A stretch of 64,000 nucleotides of DNA from Ancylobacter pratisalsi (GCF_010669125.1 NZ_CP048630.1:2554001-2618000); one strand, 5' to 3'. Numbered from the stretch's first letter, positions 34,954 through 46,400 are shown. Numbers and translations are program-made. The notes: generated by a model not told the origin, from the letters alone.

Positions 34954-35366
34954 GGGGAGGGGGCTGAGATCACCGGCGGGTTGGTCCGGTGGACAGTCAC
35001 TACCTGTAGGCGCACGGCTTGGTCGGCCACCATATGGGCACGCACCGCTCGGCGCGCACCCTCTTCAAGTACCCGGCGGGCCGGTTTCACGGATCGGCGC
35101 GCCGTGGCCCGGCTTGTTACGGAGCGGCCGGGAGCGAAGCTGGTCAACCCGGTAATCGACATGCACTGGCGGGCGGCGCGTTGGCTTGCGTCCGCCCGCA
35201 TGCGGTTTCGATACGTAGGGGCGCGCGTCGCGTCCCATGACGTTCTCACCCGGCAATGTTCGCCCGCGACGCCGTTCATACCCAGCGCCGTTCACACTCA
35301 GCGCCGTGCACACTTGGCATCGTTCACATCCGGCGCCTTTCGCGTGCGGCGCCGGAGGCGGCCGGC
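34954..35366. other. 413-nt gene-free gap with tandem repeat
   Basis: Between the VOC gene and the convergent dsbA-like gene there is no frame I can support as a gene on either strand: the long frames across it share no recognisable family and their reading is set by GC bias. The right-hand part holds six 16-bp tandem units (listed separately). The left part (34954-35238) shows nothing further that I can name. Confidence 0.5.
35239..35334. repeat. Six imperfect 16-bp tandem repeats
   Basis: Units begin at 35239, 35255, 35271, 35287, 35303 and 35319. The central consensus is GCCGTTCACACCCAGC; five of six units have GTTC at positions 4-7 (the fifth has GTGC). Units 3 and 4 differ at only two bases. 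The 16-bp period is not a multiple of three, so it is not a coding repeat, and it is about 1.5 helix turns, placing neighbouring units on opposite faces of the DNA. Confidence 0.75.
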
Positions 35367-36053
35367 TCAGTTCGCGTTGAGCAGGGGGGCCAATTCCTTG
35401 TCGAGTTCTTCGGGGGTCATCGCGCCGGAGATCTTCTTGCCGTTGATGAAGAAGGTCGGGGTGGAATCGATGCCGAATTCTTTCGCGCCGCGCTGGGCGA
35501 CCTGGTCCACCTCACCGGCGAGCTTCTGGTCGTTCAGGCAGGTGTTGAACTGCTCCTCGCTCATGCCGCCCTGCTTGGCGATGGCGAGAAGGGCCTGCGC
35601 CGGGTTGTTGTTGAAGGCCCAGTTCTTCTGGGTCTCGAACAGGGTGTCGACCATCGGGTAGTACTTGCCGTCGCCGGCGCAGCGCGCCAGCATGAAGGCG
35701 GCCTTGGCGACGATGTCGAGCGGGAATTCCCGGAGGATGAACTTCACCTTCCCGGTGTCGATGTATTTCTCTTTAAGCACCGGATAGGTGGTTTCATGGA
35801 AATGCGCGCAGTGTCCGCAGGTCATCGAAGCGTATTCAACGATGGTCACCGGGGCGTCAGCCTTGCCGAGCACCTGGTCGGGCAGGGCGCCGGGCGCCAT
35901 AAGCTCCACCATGTCCACCGTCTGCGCCTCGGCGCGGCCGATGAACCCGATCTGCCCCAGGCCGAAGCTCTGCGGGCTGGCGATCGTGAAGAGGGCGGCC
36001 GCGGTAAGGGCGGTGGTGCCAAGCCCTTCGAGGAAGCGACGGCGATCGATCAT
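35367..36053 (-). CDS. DsbA-family thioredoxin-fold protein with twin-arginine leader
   Basis: 228 residues. The N-terminus MIDRRRFLEGLGTTALTAAA has a twin-arginine core and hydrophobic stretch, suggesting Tat export to the periplasm. The thioredoxin domain has MTCGHCAHFH, i.e. a CGHC active site, and the cis-Pro loop STPTFFINGK. Role: disulfide formation or reduction in the periplasm. ATG at 36053 is preceded by GGAG; a start 36 nt upstream is unlikely. Confidence 0.93.
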   Translation of the reverse strand: MIDRRRFLEGLGTTALTAAALFTIASPQSFGLGQIGFIGRAEAQTVDMVELMAPGALPDQVLGKADAPVTIVEYASMTCGHCAHFHETTYPVLKEKYIDTGKVKFILREFPLDIVAKAAFMLARCAGDGKYYPMVDTLFETQKNWAFNNNPAQALLAIAKQGGMSEEQFNTCLNDQKLAGEVDQVAQRGAKEFGIDSTPTFFINGKKISGAMTPEELDKELAPLLNAN

Positions 36054-36187
36054 GAACGGTCTCCAAAAGGAAGCGCGGTGCCGATCCACCGGCCCCGGTG
36101 CTGTTAGCGCCTACAGGCAGCGCGTAAACATGGCAACGGTGGGGCATGGCCGGAGCTTGTCACCGCTGCGTGAAGTTGAGGGGCGGT

Positions 36188-36730
36188 TCACCACCGCGAG
36201 GGCCTGCGTGGTGGCGGTGTCTGGCGGGGACGGTGCTCGCGCGCGACCAGTGCGCCCAGGCGCGAGAGCGCGTCGGCGAGGGCAGGGTCCTCGAAGGTGC
36301 CGAGCCGGCGCGCCACCGCCTCGCGTTCGGCGGCATCGGGTTCGCTCGGGGGTGGCGCGGGCGCCCGCATCTTGGCGATGGGCCCCTGGCGCAGCGCCAG
36401 CCGGCCGATGCAGCGCCAGCCGAAATAGCGGTTCACACGCTCCACCACGACGGGGGCGAGGTGCTGAAGCTCGATGGCGTAGCCGCCCTCGACCCGCACA
36501 TGGAGCACTCCCGGCTCCGCGCTTTCCGGCCGGCTGGGCCACGCCAGCTTGATCGGCAGCGCACGCGCGGCCATGTCTTCGCCGATGATCTCCGCCCAGC
36601 GGGTGACGATCTCCACCGAGGCGAGGCCGCGCTGGCGGCAGCTTTCGGCGATCGTGTTGTCGATGAAGTCCGCGAGGGGCTTGGGTGCGTAGGAGCGGGG
36701 AACGTAGGTGCGGGGCGAACGGGGCGGCAT
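36188..36730 (-). CDS. DUF721 (DciA-like) protein
   Basis: About 180 residues. The DUF721 core is visible as LADFIDNTIAESCRQRGLASVEIVTRWAEIIGE then LHVRVEGGYAIELQHL and ERVNRYFGWRCIGRLAL. DciA-like proteins help load the replicative helicase in bacteria lacking DnaC/DnaI. The gene is divergent from mutY, its usual neighbour in Rhizobiales. The start is uncertain: an in-frame GTG 51 nt upstream is possible. Confidence 0.82.
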   Translation of the reverse strand: MPPRSPRTYVPRSYAPKPLADFIDNTIAESCRQRGLASVEIVTRWAEIIGEDMAARALPIKLAWPSRPESAEPGVLHVRVEGGYAIELQHLAPVVVERVNRYFGWRCIGRLALRQGPIAKMRAPAPPPSEPDAAEREAVARRLGTFEDPALADALSRLGALVAREHRPRQTPPPRRPSRW

Positions 36731-36847
36731 GAGGTCTGTCCAGCAGCCGACGCCGGTGAGCGCGCCGCGAAAGATGATGTCCACGGAATGCCTTGCGGGA
36801 ATGGCGCGGGATCGCCACCCTGCCGGGCTTCCAGAACCGAGGATCGC

Positions 36848-37942
36848 ATGGTCGCCGCCGCCAATCCAGCCCGCCATCCGACCCACGCCGTCCCGGTGCC
36901 GGCAGCCGCCTCGCACGACCCGCAGGCCCTGCTCGACTGGTATGACCGGCATCGCCGCCGGCTCCCCTGGCGGGCGGAGCCGGGTCAAACGGCGGACCCC
37001 TACCATGTGTTCCTCTCCGAGATCATGCTGCAGCAGACCACGGTGGTGACGGTCGCGCCCTATTACGCGGACTTCCTCGCCCGCTGGCCGGACGTGGCAG
37101 CGCTGGCGCGCGCGCGGCTTGAGGAGGTGCTCTCGCGGTGGGCGGGGCTCGGCTATTATGCCCGCGCCCGGAACCTGCACGCCTGCGCCCGCGCGGTGGT
37201 GGAACGCCATGACGGGCGTTTCCCGGCGGAGGAAGCGGCCCTGCGCGCGCTGCCGGGCATCGGCCCCTATACGGCGGCGGCGATCGCCTCCATCGCGTTT
37301 GATCGCCGGGCCGCGCCGGTCGATGGCAATTGGGAACGGGTGGTCGCCCGCCTGTTCGCCGTCGAAGAGGCGCTTCCGAAGGCCAGGGCAAAGCTCAGGG
37401 CGCTGGCCCTGACATTGCTGCCCGACGCACGCTTCGGGGACTTTGCGCAGGCGATGATGGACCTCGGCGCCACCCTGTGCACGCCGCGCAAGCCCGCCTG
37501 CGCGCTGTGCCCGTGGCGTGAGAGCTGTGCCGCCCGCGCGGACGGCGCGCCGGAGCGCTATCCGGTGAAGACCGCCAAGGCGGCGCGGCCGACGCGGCGC
37601 GGCATCGCCTTCCTCGCCCTGCGTGCCGATGGCGCCGTGCTGGTGCGCTCACGCCCCGAGAAGGGGCTGCTGGGGGGTATGAGCGAAGTGCCTTCCACGC
37701 CCTGGGAGGTTGATGGACCGGGCCATGTGGCGGCGCACGCCCCGCTTCAGGCGGACTGGAAGGCGCTCAACGCCACCGTCACCCATGCGTTCAGCCATTT
37801 TGCCCTGGAGCTTGGAATCTGGCGGGCGCGTTTGCCCGCGAAAATGGCGGCGCCAGCTGGCCATCGCTGGGTCCGGCCGGCACAATTCGAGGCCGAGGCG
37901 TTCCCGAGCGTGATGGTCAAGGTATTGGAGTATATCGATTAA
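36848..37942 (+). CDS. mutY: A/G-specific adenine glycosylase MutY
   Basis: 364 residues. Catalytic region SEIMLQQTTV, helix-hairpin-helix ALPGIGPYTAAAIASIAF with the catalytic Asp in VDGNWERV, the Fe-S motif CTPRKPACALCPWRESC (C-x6-C-x2-C-x5-C) and a C-terminal Nudix-like 8-oxoG recognition domain. It removes adenine mispaired with 8-oxoguanine. AGGAT precedes the ATG. Divergent from the DUF721 gene. Confidence 0.96.
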   Translation: MVAAANPARHPTHAVPVPAAASHDPQALLDWYDRHRRRLPWRAEPGQTADPYHVFLSEIMLQQTTVVTVAPYYADFLARWPDVAALARARLEEVLSRWAGLGYYARARNLHACARAVVERHDGRFPAEEAALRALPGIGPYTAAAIASIAFDRRAAPVDGNWERVVARLFAVEEALPKARAKLRALALTLLPDARFGDFAQAMMDLGATLCTPRKPACALCPWRESCAARADGAPERYPVKTAKAARPTRRGIAFLALRADGAVLVRSRPEKGLLGGMSEVPSTPWEVDGPGHVAAHAPLQADWKALNATVTHAFSHFALELGIWRARLPAKMAAPAGHRWVRPAQFEAEAFPSVMVKVLEYID

Positions 37943-38026
37943 TTCGTGCCGGCCGCAGTGAACCCGCACGACCTTCGCGCGTTGTCTGCCCGACCCGCAT
38001 AGGCGGGATGTCAGGAGATGACGATC

Positions 38027-38215
38027 ATGGGCAGCACGATGGATAAGGCCAAGGGTCACGCCAACGAGGCGGTCGGCAACCTCAAGCAGGCGGCCGGCAA
38101 GGCCACAGGCTCGAAGAAGCTCCAGGCCGAAGGCAAGGTGCAGGAACTCAAAGGCGAAGGCCAGAAGGCCGTGGGCAAGGCCAAGGACGCGGTCAAGAAG
38201 GCCGTCGATCACTGA
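38027..38215 (+). CDS. CsbD family stress protein
   Basis: 62 residues, very hydrophilic and Lys/Ala/Gly-rich: [20 protein letters not shown], then [20 protein letters not shown]. This is the CsbD/YjbJ pattern of general-stress proteins of unknown action. The AGGAG touches the first ATG (38018), so the ATG nine bases later is the better start. A strong hairpin terminator follows. Confidence 0.9.
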   Translation: MGSTMDKAKGHANEAVGNLKQAAGKATGSKKLQAEGKVQELKGEGQKAVGKAKDAVKKAVDH

Positions 38216-38240
38216 GCCCCGGCCACGGGCCCGACACGAG

Positions 38241-38270
38241 GGAGAGGCCGCCGCCAGGCGGTCTCTCCTT
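38241..38270. terminator. Bidirectional terminator between CsbD gene and ccrM
   Basis: GGAGAGGCCGCC (38241-38252), loop GCCA, GGCGGTCTCTCC (38257-38268): a 12-bp stem with one G-T pair, followed by TT. It lies between two convergent genes. Confidence 0.75.
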
Positions 38271-38313
38271 GTCGGACCGGGCGCCGCGCGGTGGCGCCGG
38301 CCCGTTGGGCGGA

Positions 38314-39498
<1,185 letters not shown>

Positions 39499-39553
39499 CT
39501 ACCCGACGCTTACAGGACGCTACGGAATTCGTATCCACAATCTCCGTCGGTCA

Positions 39554-39584
39554 GGGTAAAGACCGGGTAAAGGTATCGGGTAAG
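39554..39584. promoter_or_regulatory. Three GGGTAA(A/G) repeats between ccrM and FUSC gene
   Basis: GGGTAAA at 39554-39560 and 39565-39571, and GGGTAAG at 39578-39584, spaced 11 and 13 bases. They lie in the 101-nt gap of the divergent ccrM/FUSC pair. Their regular spacing suggests a regulator site; no known binding protein is assigned. Confidence 0.4.
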
Positions 39585-39593
39585 GATCGCGAC

Positions 39594-40724
39594 TTGGTCG
39601 ATGCATCGCCGCCGCCGGCGGTAAAAACGCCTGTTGCCGGGACTCCTCCGCAGTCTTTGGCAGGGCGCGATTCTCTTCCGCCATCCCCTGCCGAACTACC
39701 GTTCTGGCATGGCGACGGGCTGGCCGCGCGCTCCATCCGATTCGCGCTGACGGTGATGGCGCCCATTGCCGGGGGACTGCTGGTCGGGGTCGATACGTGG
39801 CTGATCTACGCCATCGTCACCTCGATCCTGGCCTTCGCTCTCGATACCGGCGGATCGCCTCCGCATCGCTTCACCCTGATGGCCGTGGCCGGGCTGGTGG
39901 TGATCGTGGGAACCGGCGTGGGAACGCTCGCGGCGGGTCATGTGGGGCTGATGCTGGTGGCCGTTGCCGGCGCGGGCGCCTTGTATGCGCTGGTGGAAAG
40001 TCTTGATCCGAGCGCCGCCGTCGCGGCCCGCTTCCTGTGCCTCACCCTCGCGATCGGCGCGCTGTTTGCGCCACTGGATGCGCGCGAGGCCGGCGTCGTG
40101 GTGGCGTACGCGATTTATGCGTGGGGGGTCTCGATCGCCTGGGACCTGGTCACCGGAACCCGTCGTCCCTCGACCGCGCCATCGCTGGCGATGGTTGTTT
40201 CACGGCTGAGGGCGACGGAACGCGAACGCTGGGTGTTCGCGGCCGCGGTTGCCATCGCCGTGCCGCTTGCTCTCCTGACCAGCCTGTCTCTGGGCCTGCA
40301 CCGGCCCTACTGGACGCTGATCGTGGTCGTTATCGTGCTTCGGGCCGATGCGCTCTCCAGCCGCCGGGAGATGGGCCAGATGCTGCTTGGTACGATGCTC
40401 GGCATCGGGGTGGCGCTGGTTTACGGCTATGCGCTGCCGTTTCATTCCGCGCTGCTGGCCGGCATGGCGCTGGCGGCGCTTATCCGCTGGCCGGCGCAGC
40501 AGCTCAATGGCGCATTGGGCGCGGCGGCGCTCACAGCCTTCATCATGCTGCTGCTGGAATTCATTGCCGGCGGCGTCACCGGGGCCTCGCACGATATTTT
40601 CGAGCGCTTCGTCGATGTCGCTGTCGGGTGCGGCTTCGCTGGCGTGGCGCTGGCACTGGATCGGCTTGGCCAGTTCCTGCTCAGACGACACAGGCTCGGA
40701 GAAGGGCGGCGAAGCGGGAGCTGA
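39594..40724 (+). CDS. FUSC-family inner membrane protein
   Basis: 376 residues. Two clusters of TM helices (about 45-190 and 215-300) separated by a soluble loop, in the FUSC/aromatic-acid exporter-like layout, with the conserved LGLHRPYWTLIVVVIVLRAD. These proteins export aromatic acids or other small molecules, or act as accessory permeases. The TTG start has AAGGA 7 nt upstream. No periplasmic adaptor gene accompanies it. Confidence 0.82.
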   Translation: MVDASPPPAVKTPVAGTPPQSLAGRDSLPPSPAELPFWHGDGLAARSIRFALTVMAPIAGGLLVGVDTWLIYAIVTSILAFALDTGGSPPHRFTLMAVAGLVVIVGTGVGTLAAGHVGLMLVAVAGAGALYALVESLDPSAAVAARFLCLTLAIGALFAPLDAREAGVVVAYAIYAWGVSIAWDLVTGTRRPSTAPSLAMVVSRLRATERERWVFAAAVAIAVPLALLTSLSLGLHRPYWTLIVVVIVLRADALSSRREMGQMLLGTMLGIGVALVYGYALPFHSALLAGMALAALIRWPAQQLNGALGAAALTAFIMLLLEFIAGGVTGASHDIFERFVDVAVGCGFAGVALALDRLGQFLLRRHRLGEGRRSGS

Positions 40725-40727
40725 GCC

Positions 40728-41378
40728 TTAGGGCACCATCCACAGGATCGGCAGGATGCCCTGATTCTGCGCCATCTCGATGCCCTCGGCGAGAGGGATG
40801 GCCGCCAGGAAGACGCAGGCATCAATGAAGGTGCGCACCACGAGCTGGGGACGGATATCCAGCGAGTCGACGTTCTTCCACAAGCCGAAATTCGGCACGA
40901 AACGCGGCACCCGCGCCTTGTAGGTGAAGTAGGGCTCGCCGAACTTCTCTCCCAGGAAGCGTTCTTCCTTGCGCACGACGACTGCGAACACCAGCACGGT
41001 GATGAGGGCCGCGGCGATGGCCGCCGAGAAGCTGCCGAACTGCGCGCCTGCACCGGCGGCACCGATGAACGAGAAGACGTAGAGCGGATTGCGGACCACC
41101 GAATAGGGGCCGACATCGACGATCGTCGCCTTCTTGCGTCCCGCAATATAGAGCGAACACCACGTCCGCCCGATAATCGCGACAAGAATCAATCCAAAGC
41201 CCGCGGTCTCGATCATCTCGTGGAGATTGCCGTCACCCTCGTCGGACCAGAGAGAACTGCCAAAGAGCAGCACCCCGACCGCCGCTGCTCCGAGGACATA
41301 AAGCACAAGCTTGCGCGAGGTCTGGACGGCGGCAATGTCCAGGCTGGGGGTGTTGTGTGGGGGCAATTTAGTGTTCAT
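40728..41378 (-). CDS. Isoprenylcysteine carboxyl methyltransferase-family membrane protein
   Basis: 216 residues, about four TM helices. The SAM-binding PEMT/ICMT motif GPYSVVRNPLYVFSF and the RKEERFLGEKFGEPYFTYK segment are diagnostic. Bacterial relatives methylate lipids or other small molecules; the substrate is unknown. It is convergent with the FUSC gene, with 3 nt between stops. Confidence 0.87.
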   Translation of the reverse strand: MNTKLPPHNTPSLDIAAVQTSRKLVLYVLGAAAVGVLLFGSSLWSDEGDGNLHEMIETAGFGLILVAIIGRTWCSLYIAGRKKATIVDVGPYSVVRNPLYVFSFIGAAGAGAQFGSFSAAIAAALITVLVFAVVVRKEERFLGEKFGEPYFTYKARVPRFVPNFGLWKNVDSLDIRPQLVVRTFIDACVFLAAIPLAEGIEMAQNQGILPILWMVP

Positions 41379-41500
41379 CCGGATCTTTCAGCGGAGCCAG
41401 CGGGGGGAGAGCGCCCCCTTAAAGGCTGCCGCTCGTGGCCTTTTTCAGGCGCCAGATGACACTATCTCTCCGTTTGTGTCGTTTCTGTAAAGAACCGACG

Positions 41501-42472
41501 TCAATGGGCCGAGGCCAGACGGCGGTCGCGCAGGGCAAGACCGGACAGCACCAGCGCAAAACCCAGTGCGTGATACAGGTGCAGCGTTTCCCCGATCAGC
41601 CCCACCGCCAGCGCCGCGCCGAAGACCGGCATGAGCTGGAGGAACTGGCCCGACCGGGTGGGGCCCAACACCGCGACGCCGCGCGCCCACAGCACGAAGC
41701 CGAGCGTCGGCAGGCTCGCCACATACAGCACCAGCATCAGCGCGGTGCCTGATGTGGCATTGGCATCGAGGCCCTGCTGCGCGACTTCCCAGGCCGCGAA
41801 CGGCGCCAGTGCCAGCAGGCCGAAAGGAATGCTCGCGGTCAGCGCTGCGGCCGCCGAGAGCGAAGAGGGGAAGCGCTTCAGCACGACGGCGTAAAGCGCG
41901 AAGGCCGAGATGCCGAGGAACAGCATGAGATCCCCGCCGCGCAGATCAAAGCCGACAAGATTGCCGATATCGCCGCGCAGCACGATGAGCGCGACGCCGG
42001 CCGTGGAAAGGGCGAGGGCGAGACGGGCGCGGGCGCTGGTGCGCTCGCCCAGGATCAGCCAACCCAGTACGCCCACGACGATCGGCGCCGCCGAGCCGAT
42101 AATCGACCCGTTGACCAGCGTCGTGCGGGCGAGGCCGGTGTAGATGAGCACGGTGAAGACCGCGATGTTCAGCACGCCCGAGGCCATCCATAACGGCCAT
42201 AGCCGGGTAAGCTCGCCGCGCTTCTGCGAAAGCTCCCGCCAGGTGAAGGGAAGCAGCATCGCCAGGGCCAGCGCCCAGCGCACGGCGGAAAGGACCGCCG
42301 GCGAGATGATGCCCGCCGCGACATGGCCCGCGAAAAAATTGCCGGACCAGAGCAGCGCGGCGCCCGATAGGGCCAGCGCGGCCAGCGTGGCGGGGGAACC
42401 GGCAAGACCGGCGCGGGCGCTGCCGGTGGTACGCGAAACCAGCGGAGTCAACGTGTCTGCGACGAATGCCAT
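41501..42472 (-). CDS. EamA/DMT-family transporter
   Basis: 323 residues with ten hydrophobic segments in two EamA repeats (e.g. LSGAALLWSGNFFAGHVAAG and LGWLILGERTSARARLALAL). DMT transporters usually export amino acids or metabolites. An Lrp-family regulator gene lies directly upstream on the same strand, a common pairing for amino-acid exporters. ATG 42472 chosen because the family N-terminus starts there and AAGGAG lies just upstream. Confidence 0.9.
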   Translation of the reverse strand: MAFVADTLTPLVSRTTGSARAGLAGSPATLAALALSGAALLWSGNFFAGHVAAGIISPAVLSAVRWALALAMLLPFTWRELSQKRGELTRLWPLWMASGVLNIAVFTVLIYTGLARTTLVNGSIIGSAAPIVVGVLGWLILGERTSARARLALALSTAGVALIVLRGDIGNLVGFDLRGGDLMLFLGISAFALYAVVLKRFPSSLSAAAALTASIPFGLLALAPFAAWEVAQQGLDANATSGTALMLVLYVASLPTLGFVLWARGVAVLGPTRSGQFLQLMPVFGAALAVGLIGETLHLYHALGFALVLSGLALRDRRLASAH

Positions 42473-42616
42473 GACGCGCCTCCAAGGAGTTCCGGGGGAA
42501 TGCGGAAGGAGAGGATCTCCCCGCACCCGCTGATATAGGTCAGTGTAGTTGACCTAGTCCGGCATGTCCTTGCGTTGTTGGCGGCGCTCAGGGGCGCGAG
42601 CGGCAGATTCTGCCGC

Positions 42617-43168
42617 TCAAGGGCGCTTTTTTGGGCCTGTCGTTTCGTTGCCTTGTTTTTCGGCAATCGTATCCGGGGCGACGGGGACGGGGTGCAGATG
42701 GTCGAGCGGCAGGCGTCCGCTCTCCTTTACCCGCTTCAGCGCCAGCGAGGAGCGCACCCCGCGCACGCCCGGTAGGCCCATCAGAATGTCATGGGCGAAG
42801 CGTGCGAAGCCGTCGAGATCCTCGCACACGACCTGAAGCAGATAGTCGCTGTCGCCGGTGGCGCTGTAGCAGGCGATGACCTGCGGCAACGCCATCACGG
42901 CGGCTTCGAAGTCGTTGGCCGCTTCCTCGACCTGCCGTTCCAGATGGACCTGGATGAAGGCAAGCACGCCTAGGCCGAGCCGGTTGGCGTCGAGCCGGGC
43001 CTGATAGCGCGCGATCAGGCCCTCCTCTTCCAGTCGCCGTGTGCGCCGCAGGCAGGGCGAGGGAGAAAGGCCGATCCGATCGGAAAGCTCGGCATTGGTC
43101 AGCCGGCCATCTTCCTGAAGTTCGCGAAGGATACGCAAATCGAACATGTCGAGCGAAGGCGGGCGCAT
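42617..43168 (-). CDS. Lrp/AsnC-family transcriptional regulator
   Basis: 183 residues. HTH (about 8-50: LRILRELQEDGRLTNAELSDRIGLS) and a RAM amino-acid-sensing domain with GDSDYLLQV. The last 30 residues extend beyond a typical 150-residue Lrp. It probably regulates the EamA exporter located 144 nt downstream. Start at ATG 43168; more upstream frames are not supported. Confidence 0.92.
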   Translation of the reverse strand: MRPPSLDMFDLRILRELQEDGRLTNAELSDRIGLSPSPCLRRTRRLEEEGLIARYQARLDANRLGLGVLAFIQVHLERQVEEAANDFEAAVMALPQVIACYSATGDSDYLLQVVCEDLDGFARFAHDILMGLPGVRGVRSSLALKRVKESGRLPLDHLHPVPVAPDTIAEKQGNETTGPKKRP

Positions 43169-43434
43169 GTTCTGCCTCCAGTTCCAGAAATATCGGCAGG
43201 ATCGGTCGTCTCCACGTAGAATGTGGGCAGGTGGTGCTGGCTGGCAATTGGGCTTTTGGACAGCAGGGCTGTCCTGATGGCGCCGCTCTCCCGCCTTGGG
43301 TGGCCGGCGGGGCGGGAGCGGGCGGCGACCTCCCGTGGTTTTCCGCCCCTCCTTCCTGCGAAATCCCCAACATCTCGTGGATCGGGGTGCTTCTGCCACT
43401 TGAACTTGTGGTTGCGTGGCTTCACGCTTGGGGC

Positions 43435-46400
43435 ATGAAATTCACCCGTCTGCGCCTTACCGGCTTCAAGACATTCGTCGAGCCGACCGACATGCTCATC
43501 GAGCCCGGCCTCACCGGCGTGGTGGGGCCGAATGGCTGCGGCAAGTCGAATCTTGTCGAGGCGCTGCGCTGGGTGATGGGCGAGAGTTCCTACAAGGCGA
43601 TGCGCGCCGAGGGGATGGACGACGTCATCTTCGGCGGCACCACCACCCGCCCGGCGCGCAACACCGCCGAGGTGATGCTGGTGGTCGACAATCTCGACCG
43701 TTCCGCCCCCGCGATCTTCAACGATACCGATACGTTGGAAATCTCCCGCCGCATCGAGCGCGAGTCGGGCTCCGCCTACCGCGTCAACGGGCGGGAAGTG
43801 CGCGCGCGGGACGTTCAGCTCCTGTTCGCCGATGCCTCATCCGGTTCGCGCTCGCCTTCCATGGTCCGGCAGGGGCAGATCGGCGAGATCGTCGGGGCCA
43901 AGCCCTCGGCCCGGCGGCGCCTTCTCGAAGAGGCGGCGGGGGTGGCGGGCCTGCATGCGCGCCGCCATGAGGCGGAAATGCGGTTGCGCGCCGCTGAGAC
44001 CAATCTCACCCGGCTCGAGGACGTGATCGGCCAGATCACCAGCCAGATGGATGCGCTGCGCCGCCAGTCCCGGCAGGCTTCGCGCTACCGCGCGGTGTCC
44101 ACCGATATCCGTCGCAACGAGGCGGCGTTGCTGTGGCTGCGTTGGCTGGAGGCGACGGGTGCCCTCGGTGAGGCCGGACAGGCCTTCGATCTTGCCCAGC
44201 GCGAGATCGCGGCCTGCACGCTCGCGCAGGGCGAGGCGGCGCGTCAGGCGGCGATCGCTGCGCACGGCATTCCCGCGCTCCGCGAGGCGGATGCCGCGGC
44301 GGCGGCCACACTTCAGCGTCTGACGCTGGCGCGCGGTGAACTCGACCGCGACGAGGCCCGCGCCAGCGCCCGGCGCGAGGAACTGGACCGCCGGCTTGTC
44401 CAGCTGGGTGGCGACGTGGAGCGCGAGCGTTCGCTCGCCGCCGACGCCGAGGACATGCTGATGCGCCTCGTCGAAGAAGCCATGGAGCTTGAGGAAGCTC
44501 AGGCCGGGGCCGAGGAGATGGCGCAGGAGGCGGTGGCCGCGCGCGAGGAGGCCGCCGCGCGGCTGGCGGATTCGGAGCGCGCCTTCGCCGATGCCACGGC
44601 GGCCCATGCCGAAGGCGCCGCCCGGCGCGGCGCGCTTGAGCGCGCGGTGCGCGAGGCCGCCGAGCGTCTTGCCCGGCTGGGCCGCGAGAGCGAGCAGCTC
44701 GCCGCCCAGCGGCGCGCACTGGAAGCGGGCGGCGGTGCCCATCGTCTGGACGAGCGCCGCGAGGCGGCCGACCTTGCGCAGGAGAGCTTCGCCGCCGCCG
44801 AAGGTGCGGCGCAGGAGGCCGAGGCCGCCCATGCGCAGGCGCGCGCCGCGCTCGATGCCGCCCGCCGTCCGCTCGCCGAGGCCGAACGCACGGCCCAGCG
44901 GCTGGATACGGAAGCGCGCACGCTTGCCAAGCTGCTGGATGTCGGCGCCGGCAAGCGGTGGCCGCCGGTACTGGATTCGATTCGCGTCGCCCGCGGCTTC
45001 GAGGCGGCGCTCGGCGCCGCGCTCGGGGACGATCTTGATGCGCCCGATGCCGCGGAAGCTCCGGTGCACTGGTCGCTGCGCGCGGGTGAAGGTGACCCGG
45101 CATTGCCCGAAGGGGTCGAGCCGCTGTCGCTCCATGTCGAGGCGCCGGCCGCGCTGGCGCGTCGTCTTGCCCAGATCGGCGTGGTGGAACGCGCGGACGG
45201 GGCGCGGCTCGCCCCAGGCCTGAGGCCGGGCCAGCGTCTTGTGTCGCGGGAAGGCGATATCTGGCGCTGGGACGGCCTGGACGCGGCGGCCGACGCACCG
45301 ACCGCCGCCGCGCGGCGGCTGGCTGAGCGCAATCGTCTCGCCGATATCGAGGCGGAGCTGGTCGAAGCGCGGGCCGTGGTGGCCACGCACAAGGCCGCGC
45401 TTGAAGCAGCCGAGGCCGCGCTGCGCGCCGCCGGTGTTCGCGAGAACGCCTCACGCGAGGCCCGTCGCGCCGCTCTGCGGGCGATGGAGACCGCCCGCGA
45501 GGAACTGGTGCGCGCCGAGCGTGCGGCGGCCGATGAGGCGGCCCGGCTCGCCGCCCTCGTCGCCAGTCTCGCCCGTGTCGAGGGCGAGCGCGACGACGCA
45601 GCTATCGCGCTGGAGGGAGCCCGCGAGAGCGTCGACGCGCTTTCCCCGCCCGTGGAAAGCGAGGCCCTGCTTGCCGAAGCACGCGCCGGGGTGGCGCAGG
45701 ACCGCGCGGCGCTGGCGGAGGCGCGGGCGCGGGCCGACGGCGTGATGCGCGAGCGCGAGCAGCGCGCGCGCCGTCTCGCCGCCATCACCACGGAGCAGGC
45801 GTCGTGGCAGTCGCGCGCCTCGGGCACCGGCGAGCGCGTCGCGGCGCTGGAAGCCCGGCTTGCCGAGGCGGCCAATGAACGCGCCGAACTCGACGATGCT
45901 CCCAACCTCTTCGCCGGCCGGCGCCGGGCGCTTCTGAATGAAACGGCCAAGGCCGAAATCGCCCGCAATGAGGCCGCCGACGCCCTTGCCCGGGCCGAGG
46001 CTGGGCAGCAGGAAGCCGATCGTATGGCACGGGCCGCGCTCGATTCGCTCGCCGCCGCGCGGGAGGCGGGTGCCCGGGGCGAGGCCCGCGTGGAGGCTCT
46101 GCGTCAGCGTCGCGACGACCTGATGCGCGAGGTTGCCGACATGCTCGACGGCACGCCCGAGAATGCGCGCGAGATTGCCGGCTTCGAACCCGATTCGGAG
46201 CTGCCGACCATGGACACGGTCGAGGCGGAACTGGAGCGGCTCAAGCGCGAGCGCGAGCGGCTCGGCGCCGTGAATCTGCGCGCCGAGGAAGAGTTTTCCG
46301 AGGTGGAGACCCAGCAGCAGGGACTTGTGGCCGAGCGCGAGGACCTGACCGAGGCGATCAAGCGGCTGCGGCAGGGCATTCTCGGGCTCAATCGCGAGGC

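Noticed and set aside
35239..35334. CRISPR array
   Set aside because: Repeats are contiguous 16-bp units with no spacers and no cas genes nearby.
34981..35661. Open frame across the gap between the VOC and dsbA-like genes
   Set aside because: Runs into the dsbA-like gene antisense, translation is Arg/Ser-rich with no motif, and part is made of the 16-bp repeat in shifting frames.
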